A stretch of 64,000 bases of DNA, from the NCBI GenBank assembly GCA_963920705.1, contig CAWUCO010000094.1, forward strand, positions 329,313 to 393,312, given 5' to 3'. The position numbers and the translations under genes are program-made. Origin of the DNA: Odiellus spinosus (lineage: Eukaryota > Arthropoda > Arachnida > Opiliones > Phalangiidae). How positions within the stretch are numbered: position 1 is the stretch's first letter; each line of letters opens with the position of its first letter. The notes below the pieces were generated by a model. That model did not search any database and was not told the origin of the DNA. It saw only the letters and a program-made list of their open reading frames with translations. Positions 51,515-59,900 of the stretch are shown here, piece by piece.

Positions 51515-51553
51515 AAAACCTAAGCCTAATTTGACAAATTAGGCTTAGGTTTT
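51515..51553. repeat. Perfect 19-bp hairpin with one-base loop
   Basis: Arms 51515-51533 and 51535-51553 are exact reverse complements around a single A. The stem contains CCTAAGCCTAATTTG. It lies near the centre of the 506-bp inverted-repeat element. A perfect stem with almost no loop in otherwise diverged arms suggests recent origin or selection for the fold. Confidence 0.9.
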
Positions 51554-51580
51554 ATATGGCTTTTTAAAATCACGAGCACG

Positions 51581-51592
51581 AGCGCGCGCGCT
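51581..51592. repeat. Alternating GC palindrome AGCGCGCGCGCT
   Basis: A 12-bp perfect palindrome of alternating G and C, conspicuous in AT-rich surroundings and able in principle to adopt Z-form. A similar palindrome, TTGCGCGCGCAA, lies at 54768-54779 in the other inverted-repeat element. Confidence 0.7.
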
Positions 51593-51799
51593 TGATTTGG
51601 AGGCTATGGGTATTGAACTCTAATGACTTAATTTCTCCTTCTTCATATTTTTGCCGTTTATAGACTGTGACCAAACTAATCGGTATAAAATTATGAAATT
51701 AGTCTTAAAATAAAGCCTGTAAAATATTTGGAAGCAGTAGAAAATAAATCTGAAAGGTAAGTCTCTTGCAAAAAATCTAAATCCCATAGAATAACATTA

Positions 51800-51887
51800 A
51801 TTTTCAATTTCTCCGCCTTAAAAGTACTCTCCTTTTTAAAAATGAGTGAAATTCCGAACGACTTGCCATTCCGAACGGCAATAAGGA
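51800..51887. other. Junction between inverted-repeat element and minisatellite
   Basis: ATTTCTCCGCCTT (about 51809) is the reverse complement of AAGGCGGAGAAAT near 51491, so the symmetry of the element extends a little beyond its apparent end. ATTCCGAACG occurs twice (about 51850 and 51869). Nothing else recognised. Confidence 0.5.
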
Positions 51888-52345
51888 AGGTATTAACATC
51901 AAAAATAATGAAAATATTAATTGGAATTTGGTTTAAAGGGCAATGGGGAAAATATAAAGATTTCTCTGCGGCTGTCGGAGGTATTAACATCATAATTGCT
52001 GAAATAATTAATTTAAATTTGGTTTAAAGGGCAATGGGGAAAATATAAAGATTTCATTGCGGCTGTCGGAGGTATTAACATCAAAATTGCTGAAATAATT
52101 AATTTAAATTTGGTTTAAAGGGCAATGGGGAAAATATAAAGATTTCGCTGCGGCTGTCGGAGGTATTAACATCATAATTGCTGAAATAATTAATTTAAAT
52201 TTGGTTTAAAGGGCAATGGGGAAAATATAAAGATTTCATTGCGGCTGTCGGAGGTATTAACATCAAAATTGGTGAAATAATTAATTTAAATTTGGTTTAA
52301 AGGGCAATGGGGAAAATATAATGATTTCGCTGCGGCTGTCGGAGG
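51888..52345 (+). repeat. Minisatellite, 91-bp units (5 copies)
   Basis: GGGCAATGGGGAAAATATAA recurs with CAATGG at 51941, 52032, 52123, 52214 and 52305, exactly 91 bp apart. Each unit ends GGCTGTCGGAGGTATTAACATC. Units 1 and 3 share ACATCATAATTGCTG, while 2 and 4 share TTCATTGCGG and ACATCAAAATTG, which indicates a 182-bp dimer. 91 is not a multiple of 3, so it does not encode a repeated peptide. The 91-bp and 100-bp types are related. Confidence 0.92.
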
Positions 52346-53688
52346 TATTAACATCAAAATTGATGAAAAAAATGTAGAGATCTGACTAAATCAAGTGCGG
52401 CTGCCGCAGCTATTAACATCAAAAATTATGAAAAAATTTAGTTTAATTAGGTTTAAAGGGCAATGGTAAAAATGTAGAATTTTGACTAAATCAAGTGCGG
52501 CTGCCCCAGCTATTAACATCAAAAAAATGTAAAAATTAATTTTAATTGGGATTAAAGGGCAATGGTAAAAATGTAGAGATTTGACTGAATCAAGTGCGGC
52601 TGCCCCAGCTATTAACATCAAAAATAAGGAAAAAATTAATTTTAATTGGGATTAAAGGGCAATGGTAAAAATGTAGAGATTTGACTGAATCAAGTGCGGC
52701 TTCCCCAGCTATTAACATCAAAAATAATGTAAAAATTAATTTTAATTGGGATTAAAGGGCACTGGTAAAAATGTAGAAATTTGACTGAATCAAGTGCGGC
52801 TGCCGCAGCTATTAACATCAAAAATTGTGAAATAATTAATTTTAATTGGGTTTAAAGGGCAATGGTAAAAATGTAGAGATCTGACTGAATCAAGTGCGGC
52901 TGCCCCGGCTGTTAACATCAAAAATTGTGAAAAAATTCATTTTAATTGGGTTTAAAGGGCAATGGTAAAAATGTAGAGATCTGGCTGAATCAAGTGCGGC
53001 TGCCCCAGCTATTAACATCAAAAATAATGAAAAAATTAATTTTAATTGGGATTAAAGGGCAATGGTAAAAATGTAGAGATTTGACTGAATCAACTGCGGC
53101 TGCCCCAGCTATTAACATCAAAAATAATGAAAAAATTAATTTTAATTGGGATTAAGAGGCACTGGTAAAAATGTAGAGATTTGACTGAATCAAGTGCGGC
53201 TCCCCCAGCTATTAACATCAAAAATAATGTAAAAAATTTTTTTAATTGGAATTAAAGGGCAATGGTAAAAATGTAGATTTGACTGAATCAAGTGCGGCTG
53301 CCCCAGCTATTATCTTCAAAAATAATGTAAAAATTAATTTTAATTGGGATTAAAGGGCAGTGGTAAAAATGTAGATTTGACTGAATCAAGTGCGGCTGCC
53401 CCAGCTATTAACATCAAAAATAATGTAAAAATTAATTTTAATTGGGATTAAAGGGCAATGGTAAAAATGTAGAGATTTTACTGAATCAAGTGCGGCTGCC
53501 CCAGCTATTAACATCAAAAATAATGAAAAAATTTATTTTAATTGGGATTAAGAGGTACTGGTAAAAATGTAGAGATTTGACTGAATCAAGTGCGGCTGCT
53601 GCAGCTATTAACATTTAAAATTATGAAAAAATTAATTTTAATTGGGTTTAAAGGGCAATGGTAAAAATGTAGAGATTTGACTGAATCA
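52346..53688 (+). repeat. Minisatellite, 100-bp units (about 13 copies)
   Basis: Anchor (A/C)AATGGTAAAAATGTAG recurs at 52461, 52560, 52660, 52760, 52860, 52960, 53060, 53160, 53260, 53358, 53456, 53556 and 53656. Each unit contains ATCAAGTGCGGCTGCCCCAG, TATTAACATC and TTAATTTTAATTGGG. The order of blocks matches the 91-bp units (GGGCAATGG, GCGGCTG, TATTAACATC), so one type derives from the other by insertion and substitution. The change-over at about 52345-52460 has one hybrid unit. The last unit breaks off in TGAATCACTTTTTAAAGG. Two 98-bp copies lack an AG step. It ends about 50 bp before the next element. Confidence 0.92.
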
Positions 53689-53721
53689 CTTTTTAAAGGG
53701 CTAGTCTTTTAATATAGAAGT

Positions 53722-53737
53722 TAACACTTTCGTGTTA
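53722..53737. repeat. Small hairpin TAACAC-TTTC-GTGTTA
   Basis: Perfect 6-bp stem with a 4-base loop in the short spacer between the minisatellite and the terminal-inverted-repeat element. Possibly the edge of an insertion; function unknown. Confidence 0.6.
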
Positions 53738-53740
53738 GAC

Positions 53741-53890
53741 TGAAGTGACAGATATTATATCAAAAATGTCTTTGCGAACAAAGACCCAGAAGGACATGTT
53801 ATGGCCTTGAATGTCTGAAGTGACAGATATTATATCAAAAATGTCTTTGCGAACAAAGACCCAGAAGGACATGTTATGGCCTTGAATGTC
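53741..53890 (+). repeat. 75-bp tandem duplication of the outer terminal repeat
   Basis: TGAAGTGACAGATAT begins at 53741, 53816 and 53891, 75 bp apart, with the two full units identical. The unit spans the outermost part of the left terminal repeat, which exists only once at the right end. The true left boundary of the element is therefore ambiguous (53756 or 53831). Confidence 0.9.
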
Positions 53891-53907
53891 TGAAGTGACA
53901 GATATTT

Positions 53908-54040
53908 AATTTTCTTTTAAAACATTAAATTTAAATACAATTAAATTTTCTTTTAAAACATTAAATTTAAATACAATTAAATTTTCTTTTAAAACATGAA
54001 ATTTAAATACAATTAGATTTTCTTTTAAAACGAAATTTAA
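53908..54040 (+). repeat. 36-bp tandem repeats in the left terminal repeat (about 4 copies)
   Basis: TTTTCTTTTAAAACAT recurs at 53910, 53946, 53982 and 54018 (the last with a short deletion), separated by TTAAATTTAAATACAATT. The mirror set lies in the right terminal repeat. Subterminal repeats of this kind serve as transposase binding sites in several DNA transposon families; whether they do so here is inference. Confidence 0.88.
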
Positions 54041-54332
54041 ATATAATCACAATCTGGCACGATTTAGAGTTTCAAATTTCAATACAACTGATTTTAATCA
54101 CTCGGAAATATTTAAGAAAAACTTAACAGACGATTTTCTCCCATTGACGCTTAACATTAAATTTCGCTTGATTATTTTTCAGGGATTACGTGTCAAACAA
54201 AACGAAACTTTTCGTTCGATAGAAAAATATACTTAATTTAGCTTTGGCTTTAGGCATAGACTCAAAGTTCTATGATCTGATCTCATACCTTAATTGGATA
54301 ATGTTTTCTATGGATAATGCTTTATTATAACT

Positions 54333-54350
54333 CCTCGACTTTAGTCGAGG
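54333..54350. repeat. Hairpin CCTCGACT-TT-AGTCGAGG, copy 1
   Basis: Perfect 8-bp GC-containing stem with a 2-base loop, the strongest short hairpin in the interior of the element. Preserved unchanged in both 148-bp repeats. Confidence 0.85.
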
Positions 54351-54479
54351 CAATTCGTTCATGTTAGCTTATGAATGCTTATCAAGGAATTTAAAGGGAA
54401 AAAAATTCCCCATATTTTAATTTTTAATCTAGGTTGCAAACGAACAAACCTAATCCATGGATAATGTTTTATTACAACT

Positions 54480-54497
54480 CCTCGACTTTAGTCGAGG
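54480..54497. repeat. Hairpin CCTCGACT-TT-AGTCGAGG, copy 2
   Basis: Identical to 54333-54350 although surrounding bases of the 148-bp repeats differ at several positions. Confidence 0.85.
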
Positions 54498-54625
54498 CAA
54501 TTCGTTCATGTTAGCTTACGGATGCTTATACAAGGAATTTAAAGGGAATAAAAATTCCCCATATTTTAATTTTTAATTTGGGTTGCAAACGAACAAACCT
54601 AATCCATGGATAATGTTTTTTTTAT

Positions 54626-55005
54626 AACTCCTAATAACTAATTAGTGGTCCCTTATGGAAATCATCATTTTAATTGTACGGTTTTAATGAAAAGAAAAAT
54701 GAAAGTATTACAATTTATTTAAAAAGCTTATCCGCTCTAAAATTCGTCGCTTTGAAATTCTCTTCCCTTGCGCGCGCAATATAGCTTTGAAAGTACAAAT
54801 TGTTATGGTTTGCGTCGTCTGCTAAGCTAGAAAAGAAGGTGACTTTAAACGGGCTTTAAAAAACACATTTCCCTTTATCATATACCCATTCCAATAAACC
54901 GGCGAGTATTTTTAACGATCCGTTCAATTGCGAGTCGTGGAAATTCGGGTTAAACTAAGAAAACATAAAGTGGACTCGCGTTATACTGAAAAATAATAGT
55001 TCAAT
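54626..55005. other. Interior of the terminal-inverted-repeat element, unassigned
   Basis: About 380 bp of apparently unique DNA. Contains the palindrome TTGCGCGCGCAA (54768-54779). No reading frame of useful length, no RNA gene and no match to the satellite were seen. Confidence 0.6.
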
Positions 55006-55149
55006 ACACGTTTTCCCTGAAAAATAATTAAGCGAAATTTAATGTTAAGCGTCAATGGGAGAAAATCGTCTGTTATGTTTTTCTTAAATATTTCCGAGTG
55101 AATAAAATCAGTTGTATTGAAATTTGAAACTCTAAATCGTGCCAGATTG

Positions 55150-55292
55150 TGATTATATTTAAATTTCGTTTTAAAAGAAAATCTAATTGTATTTAAATTT
55201 CATGTTTTAAAAGAAAATTTCATTGTATTTAAATTTAATGTTTTAAAAGAAAATTTAATTGTATTTAAATTTAATGTTTTAAAAGAAAATTA
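55150..55292 (-). repeat. 36-bp tandem repeats in the right terminal repeat
   Basis: Inverted counterparts of the left set: ATGTTTTAAAAGAAAA recurs about every 36 bp up to 55292, with the same short deletion in the innermost copy. Copy number equals the left side, so the array predates the last homogenisation of the two ends. Confidence 0.85.
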
Positions 55293-55366
55293 AATATCTG
55301 TCACTTCAGACATTCAAGGCCATAACATGTCCTTCTGGGTCTTTGTTCGCAAAGACATTTTTGATA

Positions 55367-55370
55367 TATT
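55367..55370. repeat. Candidate 4-bp target-site duplication TATT (right copy)
   Basis: Right-hand partner of 50953-50956, directly followed by the remainder of the split A' arm (TAGACTGTCC). Confidence 0.5.
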
Positions 55371-56700
55371 TAGACTGTCCATTAATTGCTCTTTCGAATG
55401 ACTTTGGTTTTGTCTAAATTGAAAAATTGTGACAAATATAAAATTGGTTAAAATTAAGCAAAAACGCTTAAAAATCCAAGATTATTGGATTCAAATGGAC
55501 ACAAAACTTTTGAATTTTAAGCGATTTAGACAAAATTAAGACCACTCGAAAGACCAAATTTTGGTCTATCTAAAAAACAATAGTTTTGGAAAATCCGTTG
55601 AAAAACAAGAAAAATATGGCCAATTCAAGAAATCATACAATATCAAAATAGTCAAATTTCAGATTTTCAAAATTCGCTTTTTGATATTAGATGTTTTTTG
55701 AATTGTCCATATTTTCCATGTTTTTCAAAGGATTTTTGAAAACTCTTATTATTTAAACTGTCCATTAATTGCTCTTTCGAATGACTTTGGTTTTGTCTAA
55801 ATTGCAAAATTGTGACAAATATAAAATTGGTTAAAATTAAGCAAAAACGCTTAAAAATCCAAGATTATTGGATTCAAATGGACACAAAACTTTTGAATTT
55901 TAAGCGATTTAGACAAAATTAAGACCACTCGAAAGACCAAATTTTGGTCTATCTAAAAAACAATAGTTTTGGAAAATCCGTTGAAAAACAAGAAAAATAT
56001 GGCCAATTCAAGAAATCATACAATATCAAAATAGTCAAATTTCAGATTTTCAAAATTCGCTTTTTGATATTAGATGTTTTTTGAATTGTCCATATTTTCC
56101 ATGTTTTTCAACGGATTTTTGAAAACTCTTATTATTTAAACTGTCCATTAATTGCTCTTTCGAATGACTTTGGTTTTGTCTAAATTGCAAAATTGTGACA
56201 AATATAAAATTGGTTAAAATTAAGCAAAAACGCTTAAAAATCCAAGATTATTGGATTCAAATGGACACAAAACTTTTGAATTTTAAGCGATTTAGACAAA
56301 ATTAAGACCACTCGAAAGACCAAATTTTGGTCTATCTAAAAAACAATAGTTTTGGAAAATCCGTTGAAAAACAAGAAAAATATGGCCAATTCAAGAAATC
56401 ATACAAAATCAAAATAGTCAAATTTCAGATTTTCAAAATTCGCTTTTTGATATTAGATGTTTTTTGAATTGTCCATATTTTCCATGTTTTTCAACGAATT
56501 TTTGAAAACTCTTATTATTTAAACTGTCCATTAATTGCTCTTTCGAATGACTTTGGTTTTGTCTAAATTGCAAAATTGTGACAAATATAAAATTGGTTAA
56601 AATTAAGCAAAAACGCTTAAAAATCCAAGATTATTGGATTCAAATGGACACAAAACTTTTGAATTTTAAGCGATTTAGAAAAAATTAAGACCACTCGAAA
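55371..56700 (-). repeat. Head-to-tail - polarity run of B+A' units
   Basis: After the split A' arm come three B+A' units (about 55540-55790, 55920-56170, 56300-56550), all with the ATTATTTAAACTGTCC arm variant and spaced by about 383 bp. B+A' is the reverse complement of A-B', so these are the same unit type as the + run at 9976-13300, facing the other way. Confidence 0.87.
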
Positions 56701-56940
56701 GACCAAATTTTGGTCTATCTAAAAAACAATAGTTTTGGAAAATCCGTTGAAAAACATGGAAAATATGGACAATTCAAAAAACATCTAATATCAAAAAGCG
56801 AATTTTGAAAATCTGAAATTTGACTATTTTGATATTCTATGATTTCTTGAATTGGCCATATTTTTCTTGTTTTTCAACGGATTTTTGAAAACTATTGTTT
56901 TTTAGATAGACCAAAATTTGGTCTTTCGAGTGGTCTTAAT
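56690..56940. repeat. B-B' palindrome: single polarity switch of the right array
   Basis: Left arm B (ACCACTCGAAAGACC), '-' core, right arm B' (TTTTTTAGATAGACC, TCTTTCGAGTGG). The linker before it is in - polarity and the one after in +. It is the only polarity switch in the 8.6 kb right of the insertion. Confidence 0.9.
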
Positions 56941-59900
56941 TTTGTCTAAATCGCTTAAAATTCAAAAGTTTTGTGTCCATTTGAATCCAATAATCTTGGA
57001 TTTTTAAGCGTTTTTGCTTAATTTTAACCAATTTTATATTTGTCACAATTTTGCAATTTAGACAAAACCAAAGTCATTCGAAAGAGCAATTAATGGACAG
57101 TTTAAATAATAAGAATTTTCAAAAATCCGTTGAAAAACATGGAAAATATCCACAATTCAAAAAACATCTAATATCAAAAAGCGAATTTTGAGAATCTGAA
57201 ATTTGACTATTTTGATATTGTATGATTTCTTGAATTGGCCATATTTTTCTTGTTTTTCAACGGATTTTCCAAAACTATTGTTTTTTAGATAGACCAAAAT
57301 TTGGTCTTTCGACTGGCCTTAATTTTGTCTAAATCGCTTAAAATTCAAAAGTTTTGTGTCCATTATAATCCTATAGTCTTGGATTTTTAAGCGTTTTTGC
57401 TTAATTTTAACCAATTTTATATTTGTCACAATTTTGCAATTTAGACAAAACGAAAGTCATTCGAAAGAGCAATTAATGGACAGTCTAAATAATAAGAGTT
57501 TTCAAAAATCCGTTGAAAAACAAGAAAAATATGGCCAATTCAAGAAATCATAGAATATCAAAATAGTCAAATTTCAGATTTTCAAAATTCGCTTTTTGAT
57601 ATTAGATGTTTTTTGAATTGTCCATATATTCCATGTTTTTCAACGGATTTTCCAAAACTATTGTTTTTTAGATAGACCAAAATTTGGTCTTTCGAGTGGT
57701 CTTAATTTTGTCTAAATCGCTTAAAATTCAAAAGTTTTGTGTCCATTTGAATCCAATAATCTTGGATTTTTAAGCTTTTTTGCTTAATTTTGAACAATTT
57801 TATATTTGTCACAATTTTGCAATTTAGACAAAACCAAAGTCATTCGAAAGAGCAATTAATGGACAGTCTAAATAATAAGAGTTTTCAAAAATCCGTTGAA
57901 AAACAAGAAAAATATGGCCAATTCAAAAAACATCTAATATCAAAAAGCGAATTTTTAAAATCTGAAATTAGACTATTTTGATATTGTATGATTTCTTGAA
58001 TTGGCCATATTTTTCTTGTTTTTCAACGGATTTTTGAAAACTATTGTTTTTTAGATAGACCAAAATTTGGTCTTTCGAGTGGTCTTAATTTTGTCTAAAT
58101 CGCTTAAAATTCAAAAGTTTTGTGTCCATTTGAATCCAATAATCTTGGATTTTTAAGCGTTTTTGCTTAATTTTAACCAATTTTATATTTGTCACAATTT
58201 TGCAATTTAGACAAAACCAAAGTCATTCGAAAGAGCAATTAATGGACAGTTTAAATAATAAGAGTTTTCAAAAATCCGTTGAAAAACATGGAAAATATGG
58301 ACAATTCAAAAAACATCTAATATCAAAAAGCGAATTTTGAAAATCTGAAATTTGACTATTTTGATATTCTATGATTTCTTGAATTGACCATATTTTTCTT
58401 GTTTTTCAACGGATTTTTGAAAACTATTGTTTTTTAGATAGACCAAAATTTGGTCTTTCGAGTGGTCTTAATTTTGTCTAAATCGCTTAAAATTCAAAAG
58501 TTTTGTGTCCATTTGAATCCAATAATCTTGGATTTTTAAGCGTTTTTGCTTAATTTTAACCAATTTTATATTTGTCACAATTTTGCAATTTAGACAAAAC
58601 TAAAGTCATTCGAAAGAGCAATTAATGGACAGTTTAAATAATAAGAGTTTTCAAAAATCCGTTGAAAAACATGGAAAATATGGACAATTCAAAAAACATC
58701 TAATATCAAAAAGCGAATTTTAAAAATCTGAAATTTGACTATTTTGATATTGTATGATTTCTTGAATTGGCCATATTTTTCTTGTTTTTCAACGGATTTT
58801 CCAAAACTATAGTTTTGTAGATAGACCAAAATTTGGTCTTTCGAGTGGTCTTAATTTTGTCTAAATCGCTTAAAATTCAAAAGTTTTGTGTCCATTTGAA
58901 TCCAATAATCTTGGATTTTTAAGCGTTTTTGCTTAATTTTAACCAATTTTATATTTGTCACAATTTTGCAATTTAGACAAAACCAAAGTCATTCGAAAGA
59001 GCAATTAATGGACAGTCTAAATAATAAGAGTTTTCAAAAATCCGTTGAAAAACAAGAAAAATATGGCCAATTCAAAAAACATCTAATATCAAAAAGCGAA
59101 TTTTGAAAATCTGAATTTTGACTATTTTGATATTGTATGATTTCTTGAATTGGCCATATTTTTCTTGTTTTTCAACGGATTTTTGAAAACTATTGTTTTT
59201 TAGATAGACCAAAATTTGGTCTTTCGAGTGGTCTTAATTTTGTCTAAATCGCTTAAAATTCAAAAGTTTTGTGTCCATTTGAATCCAATAATCTTGGATT
59301 TTTAAGCGTTTTTGCTTAATTTTAACCAATTTTATATTTGTCACAATTTTGCAATTTAGACAAAACCAAAGTCATTCGAAAGAGCAATTAATGGACAGTT
59401 TAAATAATAAGAGTTTTCAAAAATCCGTTGAAAAACATGGAAAATATGGACAATTCAAAAAACATCTAATATCAAAAAGCGAATTTTGAAAATCTGAAAT
59501 TTGACTATTTTGATATTCTATGATTTCTTGAATTGGCCATATTTTTCTTGTTTTTCAACGGATTTTTGAAAACTATTGTTTTTTAGATAGACCAAAATTT
59601 GGTCTTTCGACTGGCCTTAATTTTGTCTAAATCGCTTAAAATTCAAAAGTTTTGTGTCCATTATAATCCTATAGTCTTGGATTTTAAGCGTTTTGCTTAA
59701 TTTTAACCAATTTTATATTTGTCACAATTTTGCAATTTAGACAAAACGAAAGTCATTCGAAAGAGCAATTAATGGACAGTCTAAATAATAAGAGTTTTCA
59801 AAAATCCGTTGAAAAACAAGAAAAATATGGCCAATTCAAGAAATCATAGAATATCAAAATAGTCAAATTTCAGATTTTCAAAATTCGCTTTTTGATATTA

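Larger units (their letters stand above)
51294..51799. mobile_element. MITE-like inverted-repeat element, 506 bp
   Basis: The left end TAATGTTATTCTATGGGATT and the right end, its reverse complement, are identical over about 20 bp. Similarity continues inward to about 51455 and from about 51667 (for example TTACCTTTCAGATTTATTTT, and TTTATTTTAAGACTAATTTC with its partner). Arms are therefore roughly 130-160 bp with moderate divergence. The middle has a perfect hairpin (51515-51553) and a GC-alternating palindrome. Structure and size suit a non-autonomous DNA transposon or foldback element. No clear target-site duplication was seen. The 66-codon frame from 51306 lies across an arm and is not a credible gene. 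Confidence 0.7.
54311..54625 (+). repeat. 148-bp tandem repeat, two full copies and a start
   Basis: TGGATAATG(C/T)TTTATTA begins at 54311 and 54458, and TGGATAATGTTTTTTTTATA at 54607, spacing 147 and 149 bp. Each full copy holds the hairpin CCTCGACT-TT-AGTCGAGG, then GCAATTCGTTCATGTTAGCT, then GGTTGCAAACGAACAAACC. Copies differ by scattered substitutions and indels. They form much of the interior of the terminal-inverted-repeat element. No coding potential was seen. Confidence 0.9.
50957..55366. mobile_element. Composite 4.4-kb insertion splitting one satellite unit
   Basis: Satellite stops after GAAAACTTATTATT (50956) and resumes with TATTTAGACTGTCC (55367). An intact unit reads GAAAACTCTTATTATTTAGACTG, so the two sides are halves of one A' arm, with TATT present on both. 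The block contains an inverted-repeat element, a minisatellite and a terminal-inverted-repeat element, all unlike the satellite. Its two ends do not match each other, so it is not one simple element; nested or sequential insertions are likelier. No transposase or other coding sequence is supported. Confidence 0.8.
53831..55368. mobile_element. Non-autonomous element with about 363-bp terminal inverted repeats
   Basis: The left end, 53831-54193, is repeated in reverse complement at 55006-55368 with only a few mismatches (for example TTTTAATCACTCGG against TTTTATTCACTCGG). Both begin TATATCAAAAATGTCTTTGC going inward. Similarity stops at AGGGA-TACGTGT (left) and its partner (right). The interior, 54194-55005, has no recognisable gene. 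The right end directly meets the satellite. Long terminal repeats with internal 36-bp tandem repeats resemble foldback-type or MITE-like DNA elements; the superfamily cannot be told from this. Confidence 0.82.

Noticed and set aside
51570..51600. CpG island or promoter at the GC-alternating tract
   Set aside because: Only about 12-20 bp, inside a repeat element, with no gene next to it.
51691..52027. Frames of 100 (-) and 61 (+) codons
   Set aside because: They overlap each other on opposite strands and run into a minisatellite whose 91-bp period is not a multiple of 3.
52391..52621. 76-codon - strand frame with an internal peptide repeat
   Set aside because: The peptide repeat comes from a chance 99-bp unit spacing; neighbouring units at 100 bp break the frame.
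54333..54350. Rho-independent terminator
   Set aside because: Hairpin followed by GCAATTCG, with no T tract, and no gene upstream; the context is eukaryotic repeat DNA.
50957..55366. Helitron
   Set aside because: No convincing TC start or CTRR end with a 3' hairpin, and the TATT overlap argues against insertion without duplication. Minisatellite content alone is not enough.
50957..55366. LTR retrotransposon
   Set aside because: No long direct terminal repeats, primer-binding site, polypurine tract or polymerase reading frame.
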